Shown: piece by piece, positions 50,641 to 56,399 of the stretch
Layout of the letters: each line of letters begins with the position of its first letter
Position numbering within the stretch: the stretch's first letter is position 1
Assembly (NCBI GenBank): GCA_020725105.1
Contig: DYFQ01000015.1
Coordinates: 6,321-62,719 of the forward strand
Length of the DNA stretch: 56,399 bases
Reading direction: 5' to 3'
DNA from: Symbiobacterium thermophilum
GTDB taxonomy: Bacteria > Bacillota > Sulfobacillia > DYFQ01
The notes under the pieces: generated by a model
Databases searched by the model: none
The model's input: the letters and a program-made list of their open reading frames with translations, nothing else
Told to the model about the DNA's origin: nothing
Translations under genes and position numbers: made by a program

Positions 50641-50736
50641 TTTGTGGCCGCCCGACGGGCCCGGCGGCCAGGGATTCCCCGCCGGCCCACCGAAGCTTTC
50701 CCCACCGCCAGCCAACGCTCAAGACGGGGGACTCCC

Positions 50737-52479
50737 ATGGCGTACACGGCGCTTTACCGTGAGTGGCGACCGCAGAGCTTCGAGGAAGTGGTGGGGCAGC
50801 CCCACGTCACCCGGACCCTGCGAAACGCCCTGGCCTCGGGGGCGGTCGCCCACGCGTACCTTTTCTGCGGGCCGCGGGGCACCGGCAAGACGTCGGTGGC
50901 CCGCATCCTGGCCAAGGCGGTCAACTGCGAGACCGGCATCACCCCCACGCCGTGCCAGGTGTGCCCCTCGTGCGAGGCGATCACGGCCGGCTCGTCCATG
51001 GACGTCCTGGAGATCGACGGGGCCTCCAACCGTGGGATCGACGAGGTCAGAGACCTGCGGGAGAAGCTCCGGCTGGCCCCGGCGGCAAGCCGGCGGAAGG
51101 TGTACATCATCGACGAGGTGCACCAGCTGACCGAACCCGCCTTCAACGCCCTCTTGAAGACCCTGGAAGAGCCGCCGGCCCACGTGCTGTTCATCCTGGC
51201 CACCACCGATCCCAACCGGATCCCCGTGACCATCCTCTCCCGGTGCCAGCGGTTCGACTTTCACCGCCTGGGGGCGCGGCAGATCGTGGCGCGGCTGGAG
51301 GAGGTCTGCCGCCGCCACGGCCTCGACCCCGAGCCAGGGGCGCTCGAGTTCATCTCCCGCCAGGCCGAGGGCTCCCTGCGAGACGCCCTGAGCCTTCTGG
51401 ATCAGAGCGTGGCCTACGCGGGCCCGGCGGTGACCGGCGCGGCCGTCGAGGAGATCCTGGGGGCCGTGGCCGAGGACGCCCGCTTCGCCCTGGCGGACAC
51501 GCTCCTGGCCGGCGACGTGGCCGGGACGCTCCGCCTGGTGGCGGAGCTGGTCGACCGGGGCAAGGACCTCCGCCAGCTGGCCGTCGACCTGACCGGCCAC
51601 TTCCGCGACCTGCTGGTCGCCGCCACCACCCGGGAGCTGGACGGGCTGGTGGACCTGCCCGAGGAAAGCTGGCCCCGGCTTCAGGGCCAGGCTGAGCTGG
51701 CCGGCGCCGCCTGGCTGGCCGCCGCCACCCGGCAACTGGGAGAACTCGTGGCCGACCTCAGGTTTGCCAGCCAGCCCCGGGTGCTCCTGGAGGTGGCCCT
51801 GGTAGGGCTGGCGGCCGAGCGGGCGCCGGTGACCGCCTCCCGGACCGGAACTCCGGAGCCGTCCGGAACCGCGCCCGCCCCGCCGGCCGGCGCCGAGACG
51901 GGCGAGCCTGGTCCGGTGGCAGCCGGCGCCGCCCGGGCCGAGGTCGCGGCCGCCGCTTGCGGCGCACCCGCCGCCGCTTCGGAGGTGGCCACCGCCGGGA
52001 AGACCCTCAGCCTGGAGGAGCTGCGGCGGCGGTGGCCTGAACTGCTGGAGCGGGTGGGCAAGGCCCGCAAGGGCACGGCCGCCCTGCTGGCCGGCCACGC
52101 GACGCCCGTGGCGGTAGACGGTCGCTCGGTGGTGGTGGGCTTCACCCTTGGGGTCATGAAGGAGCAGCTCGAGCGGCCGTCCCAGCGGTCGGTGGTGGAA
52201 AAGGCGCTGCAGGTCCTGTTTGGCGACGGGGTGACCGTCCGCTGTGCCCTGGTCCCGAGCCTGCCAGAGGTGGCCCGGGAGTCCGGGCCCCGCGACGAGG
52301 CCGAGGCGGAGTTCGACGCCCCGGGCGACGAGGATGCGCCGCCGGCCGGGCCCGACGCGCCGGTCCCGCCGGAAGACGGTGAAGATGACCGGGCCAGCGG
52401 GCGTCGGGGCGACGCGCCGGACCCGGTCCGCAAGGCGCTCGACCTGTTTGGCGGGGAGATCGTGGACGGTGAGGCTTGA
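50737..52479 (+). CDS. dnaX: DNA polymerase III subunits gamma/tau
   Basis: Clamp-loader ATPase; 580 residues from ATG 50737. MAYTALYREWRPQSFEEVVGQ start, Walker A FCGPRGTGKTSVARILAKAV (about 43-62), zinc cysteines CQVCPSC, DEVHQLTEPAFNALLKTLEE, sensor ATTDPNRIPVTILSRC. A Pro/Ala-rich linker follows at about 375-450, then a C-terminal tau domain with LEELRRRWPELLERV. No frameshift slippery site for a short gamma form was seen. Confidence 0.95.
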   Translation: MAYTALYREWRPQSFEEVVGQPHVTRTLRNALASGAVAHAYLFCGPRGTGKTSVARILAKAVNCETGITPTPCQVCPSCEAITAGSSMDVLEIDGASNRGIDEVRDLREKLRLAPAASRRKVYIIDEVHQLTEPAFNALLKTLEEPPAHVLFILATTDPNRIPVTILSRCQRFDFHRLGARQIVARLEEVCRRHGLDPEPGALEFISRQAEGSLRDALSLLDQSVAYAGPAVTGAAVEEILGAVAEDARFALADTLLAGDVAGTLRLVAELVDRGKDLRQLAVDLTGHFRDLLVAATTRELDGLVDLPEESWPRLQGQAELAGAAWLAAATRQLGELVADLRFASQPRVLLEVALVGLAAERAPVTASRTGTPEPSGTAPAPPAGAETGEPGPVAAGAARAEVAAAACGAPAAASEVATAGKTLSLEELRRRWPELLERVGKARKGTAALLAGHATPVAVDGRSVVVGFTLGVMKEQLERPSQRSVVEKALQVLFGDGVTVRCALVPSLPEVARESGPRDEAEAEFDAPGDEDAPPAGPDAPVPPEDGEDDRASGRRGDAPDPVRKALDLFGGEIVDGEA

Positions 52480-52499
52480 AAGGGAAAGGGGGAAAGCCA

Positions 52500-52817
52500 G
52501 TGGCCGGCATGGACTTTGGAAAGCTGATGAAGGGATTCCAGCAGGTCCAGGAGCGGATGCAGAAGCTCCAGGAAGAACTGGCCCAGCGCACCGTCGAGGC
52601 CACCGCCGGCGGAGGGGTGGTCACCGTCACCGCCAACGGGCGCCAGGAGATCGTCGGCATCCAGATCCGGCCCGAAGTGGTCGACCCCGACGACGTGGAG
52701 ATGCTGCAGGACCTGATCGTGGCCGCCACCAATGACGCCCTGAAGCAGGCCCAGGCCATGGTGGCGGAGGAGGTGGCCAGGCTGACCGGAGGTCTGAAGC
52801 TGCCCGGCCTCTCCTAG
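52500..52817 (+). CDS. ebfC: Nucleoid-associated protein, YbaB/EbfC family
   Basis: Small DNA-binding dimer; 105 residues from GTG 52500 (AAAGGGGG site), or ATG 52509. MDFGKLMKGFQQVQERMQKL, then VEATAGGGVVTVTANGRQEI and IRPEVVDPDDVEMLQDLIVA are the full family signature. Lies between dnaX and recR as in nearly all bacteria and overlaps neither. Confidence 0.95.
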   Translation: MAGMDFGKLMKGFQQVQERMQKLQEELAQRTVEATAGGGVVTVTANGRQEIVGIQIRPEVVDPDDVEMLQDLIVAATNDALKQAQAMVAEEVARLTGGLKLPGLS

Positions 52818-52844
52818 CGCCGGCCCGGGAAACGGAGGACAGCC

Positions 52845-53447
52845 ATGATCTACCCCGAGCCCGTTGCCCGGCTGATCGACGCCCTGACCCGGCTACCCGG
52901 GATCGGGCCGAAGACCGCCCAGCGGCTGGCCTTCTTCATCCTCAAGCGCCCCGCCGACGAGGCCCAGGCCCTGGCGGGCGCTATCGTCGCCGCCAGGACG
53001 CAGGTGGTGACCTGCAGCCGCTGCCACAACCTGACCGACACCGACCCTTGCCGGCTGTGCTCGGACGAGAGCCGCGACCGGACCATGCTCTGCGTGGTGC
53101 AGGAACCGAGAGACGTGGCGGCGATGGAGCGCACCCGGGAGTACCGGGGCCTGTACCACGTGCTCCACGGAGCCATCTCCCCGCTGGACGGCGTTGGTCC
53201 CGACGACCTGCGGGTCCGCGAGCTGGTGGCCCGCCTCCACGACGGGTCGGTGAGCGAGGTGATTCTGGCCACCAACCCCAACGTGGAAGGGGAGGCAACC
53301 GCCCTCTACCTTGCCCGGCTCATCAGGTCGGTAACCCCGGCCGTCCGGGTCACCCGCATCGCCCGCGGCCTGCCCGTGGGCGGCGACCTGGAGTACGCCG
53401 ACGAGGTGACCCTGTCCAAGGCGCTCGAGGGCCGGCGAGAACTCTAG
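52845..53447 (+). CDS. recR: Recombination protein RecR
   Basis: Ring-forming partner of RecF and RecO in gap repair; 200 residues. Helix-hairpin-helix [20 protein letters not shown], zinc finger [16 protein letters not shown] (four cysteines), TOPRIM motif [20 protein letters not shown] and [22 protein letters not shown] 52845 has GGAGG upstream. Confidence 0.97.
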   Translation: MIYPEPVARLIDALTRLPGIGPKTAQRLAFFILKRPADEAQALAGAIVAARTQVVTCSRCHNLTDTDPCRLCSDESRDRTMLCVVQEPRDVAAMERTREYRGLYHVLHGAISPLDGVGPDDLRVRELVARLHDGSVSEVILATNPNVEGEATALYLARLIRSVTPAVRVTRIARGLPVGGDLEYADEVTLSKALEGRREL

Positions 53448-53605
53448 CCGGCCGCCGCCGCATAGCTCCGCCTCTCCCCGGGAATCCTTGCCACGGAACC
53501 TGGTCCGTCCCGGCCGCGTATATATGGGGGACCAGCGGGTGGTCCGGGCCACCTGGCGCAAGGCCCGGCCCGGCCGCCAGGGTAACGCCGGAAGGGGAGG
53601 CAAAC

Positions 53606-53878
53606 TTGGCTCGTCCGTTCAGCCGCCTGCTGGCCCAGCTTTCCTCACGCCTCATCGGCGCCGAAGATCCGCTTGAGGTCCCACCTGCTCCGGATTTCCA
53701 CGACGTGGTCGAGCAGGCCCGCACGGACTGGCTGACGGCGCGGGCCTACTTCGAGTCGGTATCCGATCCGGACCTGGTTGACCACGCCATCTACCTCATC
53801 GAGGCCGCGGAGAAGAAGTACATGTACCTGCTCAAGCAGGCCCGCCCGCAACAGGAGCAGCCGGGAGGCGCCGCATAG
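53606..53878 (+). CDS. YaaL-family protein (DUF2508)
   Basis: Small protein of unknown function that lies between recR and bofA in Bacillus (yaaL) and here. 90 residues from TTG 53606 with GGGGAGG upstream. The C-terminal half DHAIYLIEAAEKKYMYLLKQ and VVEQARTDWLTARAYFESV fit DUF2508. A TATATA at about 53519-53524 might be a promoter but I see no -35. Confidence 0.8.
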   Translation: MARPFSRLLAQLSSRLIGAEDPLEVPPAPDFHDVVEQARTDWLTARAYFESVSDPDLVDHAIYLIEAAEKKYMYLLKQARPQQEQPGGAA

Positions 53879-53927
53879 CCGCCCTTGCCTTCGCGTAGGC
53901 ATGAGCCCGAAGGGCTGGTGAGGGCGG

Positions 53928-54146
53928 ATGGACGGCGGCGCCCTCTGGCGCCCCCTGCGCTGGCCTGGCTGGGTCGCGTCCCGCGCGGTCGTGGGCGGAG
54001 CCACGCTGTGGCTGGCCAACGTGGTCGGCGCGTATCTCGGCTTCTCGCTTACCGTCAACCCCCTGACGGCGCTCGTCGTCGGCCTGCTGGGCTTTCCCGG
54101 GCTCCTGTTGGTCGCCGCCCTGGGAGCCATGCTACGATTGGGGTAG
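53928..54146 (+). CDS. bofA: Pro-sigma-K processing inhibitor BofA
   Basis: Mother-cell membrane protein that holds SpoIVFB inactive until the forespore signal; 72 residues. Two hydrophobic segments, and the conserved end VNPLTALVVGLLGFPGLLLV, close to VNPVTAxxSGFLGIPG in Bacillus BofA. ATG 53928 follows GGGCGG. Its presence implies an endospore pathway with membrane-bound pro-sigma-K activation. Confidence 0.9.
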   Translation: MDGGALWRPLRWPGWVASRAVVGGATLWLANVVGAYLGFSLTVNPLTALVVGLLGFPGLLLVAALGAMLRLG

Positions 54147-54246
54147 GGGATGGCCGGGCCAGCGGAGGAGTTTTTCCCGGGCCCGGCCAAACTACCCGCC
54201 GGACGGCATCCCGGGCCGAACCGGCCGGGCTGGAGGTGACCTCCCC

Positions 54247-55764
54247 GTGGCCCTGGTGCGGGTCCGCTACGCGCCGTCGCCCACCGGCTCGCTGCACGTG
54301 GGAAACGCGCGGACCGCTCTTTTTAACTGGCTCTTTGCTCGCCGCCACGGCGGCAGGTTCGTGGTGCGCTTTGAAGACACCGACACCGAAAGGGCCGGCG
54401 AGGAGGCCGCCCGGGCCATCATCGTGGCCCTGCGCTGGCTGGGCTTGACCTGGGACGAGGGGCCCGAGGTCGGCGGTCCCTACGGGCCCTACTTCCAGTC
54501 CATGCGGCTTGACCTGTACCGCCGGTACGCCGAGCGGCTGCTCTTGCAGGAGCGGGCCTACGAGTGCTATTGCACCCCGGAGGAACTCGAGGCCCGGCGG
54601 CGGAGGGCGCAGGCCGGGCGGCGGCCGTTCCGCTACGAGGGGACCTGCCGCCACCTGACCGACGCCGAGCGCGCCGCCTGCCGGCGCCAGGGGCGGCGGC
54701 CGGCCCTGCGGCTCATGGTGCCCGACACCGGCACCGTCGAGGTGCACGACCGGATCAAGGGCACCGTCAGCTTCGACAACGCGGTACTCGACGACTTTGT
54801 CATCATGAAGTCCGACGGCTGGCCGACGTACAACTTCGCCTGCGTCGTTGACGACCACGAGATGCGGATCAGCCACGTCATCCGGGCCGAGGAGCACCTG
54901 TCCAACACGCCCAAGCAGCTTCACGTCTACCGGGCCCTGGAGGCGGAGCCGCCGGAGTTTGCCCACCTGCCGATGGTGCTGGCGCCCGACCGGTCCAAGC
55001 TTTCCAAGCGCCACGGGGCGACGGCGGTGGAAGAATACCGCCAGATGGGCATCCTGCCCCAGGCGCTCCTGAATTATCTCTTGCTCCTGGGCTGGTCGTA
55101 CGACGGGACGACGGAGATAATCTCGCTGGAGGAGGCCAGCCGGATTTTCGACCTGGACCGCGTCAACCGGACCAACGCCGTCTTCGACGAGGACAAGCTG
55201 TTGTGGATGAACCACCAGTACATCAAGACGGCCAGGCTCCACCGGTTGGCGCGGCTGGTGGTGCCGCGGCTGGCCGAAGCCGGTGTCCTGCCGGACATGA
55301 TCACCCTGGGCGAGTTCCGGCGGCTGCGCCGGATCCTGGCGCTCATTCAGGAGCGGATGCACACCTTGAACGAGGCGCCGGCGCTGATCGGCTACTTTTT
55401 CGGCGACGACGTGGAATACGACCCGGCCGCGGTGGCCAGGCGCCTTGCCGGACCGGAAGTCCCGGACATCCTGGAACGGGCCGCCGACAACCTGGCGGCC
55501 GCCGGCGACTGGAAGCCGGACGTCGTAGAGCAGGTCATCAGGGACACCGCGGCCTCGCTCGGGGTCAAGGCGGCCCAGGTGATCCACCCGGTCCGCGTGG
55601 CGGTGACCGGAGTCATGGTCGGGCCCGGGCTTTTCGACGTGCTGCACCTGGTGGGCCGGGAGCGGACCATCCGCCGGCTCAGGCGCGCGGCGGCCAGGCT
55701 GCGGGCCGGCGAGCTGGTGGCCACGGTCGCCGCCGGCCCCACCGACGGGCCCGGGTCGCCTTGA
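54247..55764 (+). CDS. gltX: Glutamyl-tRNA synthetase
   Basis: Class I synthetase charging tRNA-Glu and, in many Firmicutes, mischarging tRNA-Gln for GatCAB; 505 residues. VRVRYAPSPTGSLHVGNART holds the HIGH-type motif, APDRSKLSKRHGATAVEEY holds KLSKR. Start GTG 54247 with GGAGGTG. A TGC TACGAT extended -10 (54130-54138) inside bofA could be its promoter. The two cognate tRNA genes follow. Confidence 0.97.
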   Translation: MALVRVRYAPSPTGSLHVGNARTALFNWLFARRHGGRFVVRFEDTDTERAGEEAARAIIVALRWLGLTWDEGPEVGGPYGPYFQSMRLDLYRRYAERLLLQERAYECYCTPEELEARRRRAQAGRRPFRYEGTCRHLTDAERAACRRQGRRPALRLMVPDTGTVEVHDRIKGTVSFDNAVLDDFVIMKSDGWPTYNFACVVDDHEMRISHVIRAEEHLSNTPKQLHVYRALEAEPPEFAHLPMVLAPDRSKLSKRHGATAVEEYRQMGILPQALLNYLLLLGWSYDGTTEIISLEEASRIFDLDRVNRTNAVFDEDKLLWMNHQYIKTARLHRLARLVVPRLAEAGVLPDMITLGEFRRLRRILALIQERMHTLNEAPALIGYFFGDDVEYDPAAVARRLAGPEVPDILERAADNLAAAGDWKPDVVEQVIRDTAASLGVKAAQVIHPVRVAVTGVMVGPGLFDVLHLVGRERTIRRLRRAAARLRAGELVATVAAGPTDGPGSP

Positions 55765-55789
55765 CACTGCCGGCGATTTTCCGTATGAT
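55761..55789 (+). promoter_or_regulatory. Promoter of tRNA-Gln/tRNA-Glu
   Basis: TTGACA (55761-55766), 17-base spacer, TATGAT (55784-55789). It overlaps the last bases of gltX. Confidence 0.85.
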
Positions 55790-55883
55790 TGTAGGCGCTG
55801 CGCGGACCGGGAAGCCGAATTTAGCTCATGGTTTACCGCGCCGTGCGCGGCTGGCCGCGCGGCTCGCCGGGGGACCGGCGCCT

Positions 55884-55957
55884 TGGGGAATGGGGTAACG
55901 GTAGCCCGGCTGACTCTGGATCAGCTAGTCCTGGTTCGAATCCAGGTTCCCCAGCCA
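55884..55957 (+). tRNA. tRNA-Gln (anticodon CTG)
   Basis: Acceptor TGGGGAA/TTCCCCA, anticodon stem GCTGA/TCAGC round CTCTGGA (CTG), T arm with TTCGAAT, discriminator G, encoded CCA at 55955-55957. Confidence 0.96.
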
Positions 55958-55999
55958 GACTCGGCAACGGACGCTGACAAAGAAAAAGGTTTCCATGGC

Positions 56000-56072
56000 G
56001 GCCCAATAGTCTAGAGGCCTAGGACGCCGCCCTCTCAAGGCGGTAGCACGGGTTCGAATCCCGTTTGGGCCA
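56000..56072 (+). tRNA. tRNA-Glu (anticodon CTC)
   Basis: Acceptor GGCCCAA/TTGGGCC, anticodon stem with loop CTCTCAA (CTC), T arm ACGGG/CCCGT with TTCGAAT, discriminator A, no complete CCA. Co-transcribed with tRNA-Gln. Confidence 0.96.
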
Positions 56073-56079
56073 CCGGTCG

Positions 56080-56112
56080 AAGGATGCCGTTGGAGCGGCA
56101 TCCTTCCTTGTG
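56080..56112 (+). terminator. Terminator after tRNA-Glu
   Basis: AAGGATGCCG (56080-56089) and CGGCATCCTT (56096-56105) form a perfect 10-bp hairpin, followed by CCTTGTG. The T-run is short, so efficiency is uncertain. Confidence 0.7.
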
Positions 56113-56155
56113 CGCCGGTAAAGCCGGCGCGAGGCAGTGCGCGGCCGCGATCGCC

Positions 56156-56184
56156 TTGACAAAGGCCAAGGGTCCTGCTAACAT
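56156..56184 (+). promoter_or_regulatory. Ribosomal RNA operon promoter
   Basis: TTGACA (56156-56161), 17-base spacer, TAACAT (56179-56184) with TGC just before it (extended -10). The leader that follows carries an rRNA-type antitermination box. Confidence 0.8.
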
Positions 56185-56399
56185 CATGTGGTGCCGAGGC
56201 GGGCGGTCGCGGCGTGAGCGCACCCTCGGCAGCAGTATCTAGACCCCGAAAAAAGGTCTGATCTTTGAAAACTGAATCGGATCGCTTGGACCGGCGCCGA
56301 TCGGCGTGATCGGCGGCCGGCGTGACCGAAGGGCGTCCGTCGAGACATTGAGATCCGGATTGGAGCCTGCATCAGGCCTTCCGGGGAGACGGAGGGCCC
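56185..56399 (+). other. Ribosomal RNA operon leader, 16S gene beyond the edge
   Basis: TGATCTTTGAAAACTGAATC (56259-56278) matches the boxA-like leader of Firmicutes rRNA operons. An AGACC/GGTCT hairpin with an A-rich loop precedes it (about 56241-56259). No 16S start is seen before the window ends, so the 16S gene should begin soon after. Confidence 0.7.

Noticed and set aside
56330-56399. Start of 16S rRNA at the right edge
   Set aside because: The last bases do not contain the 16S 5' sequence; they are still leader.

Overview
The window is the replication-origin region of a high-GC (about 70% by eye, not counted), spore-forming member of the Bacillota. The evidence is the gene order around dnaA (rpmH-rnpA-yidD-yidC-jag-rsmG-noc-parA-parB to the left, dnaN-recF-gyrB-gyrA and serS-tadA-SRP RNA-dnaX-ebfC-recR-yaaL-bofA to the right), the sporulation genes bofA and yyaC, the CIRCE operator, the Firmicutes-type long SRP RNA and a T-box leader. 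The general type resembles the Symbiobacterium, Thermaerobacter or Limnochorda groups; no closer placement is possible from the sequence alone.

Layout. Positions 1-2046 hold the start of an ATP synthase operon (atpZ-atpI-atpB-atpE, minus strand); its c subunit is a fusion of at least three hairpins. Positions 2115-7460 hold murA, a gluzincin-like peptidase and two divergent LysM/M23 peptidase genes. Two tRNAs, purA and a methyltransferase follow, then a CIRCE-controlled groES-groEL operon. Positions 12520-18959 are a replication/translation block (dnaB, rplI, yybS, rpsR, ssb, rpsF, ychF, DUF951, mscS). Positions 19073-26804 hold envelope and spore genes (cvpA, a beta-propeller protein, a YkvI-type transporter, yyaC, a lipid kinase, bactofilin with an M23 peptidase). 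Positions 27023-32869 carry parB-parA-parS-noc and the rpmH operon. DnaA boxes flank dnaA on both sides (33048-33342 and 34734-34956), so oriC is bipartite. Rightwards come dnaN, recF, a DciA-like gene, remB, gyrB, gyrA, rtcB, hslO, then a serine-type T-box leader over mtnA-serS, a tRNA/SRP RNA cluster, the dnaX-recR-bofA group, gltX, tRNA-Gln, tRNA-Glu and, at the right edge, a ribosomal RNA operon promoter and leader.

Most genes point away from oriC, so transcription and replication are co-directional. Exceptions are groES-groEL, the 6405 peptidase and yyaC.

The most notable features are the concatenated c subunit; a serS frame broken by one TAG where relatives have a conserved lysine; a serine T-box placed ahead of mtnA-serS with all four serine tRNA isoacceptors close by; a tRNA gene overlapping the end of tadA; an apparent ATC start codon for rpsF; and a 14-bp perfect inverted repeat inside oriC.
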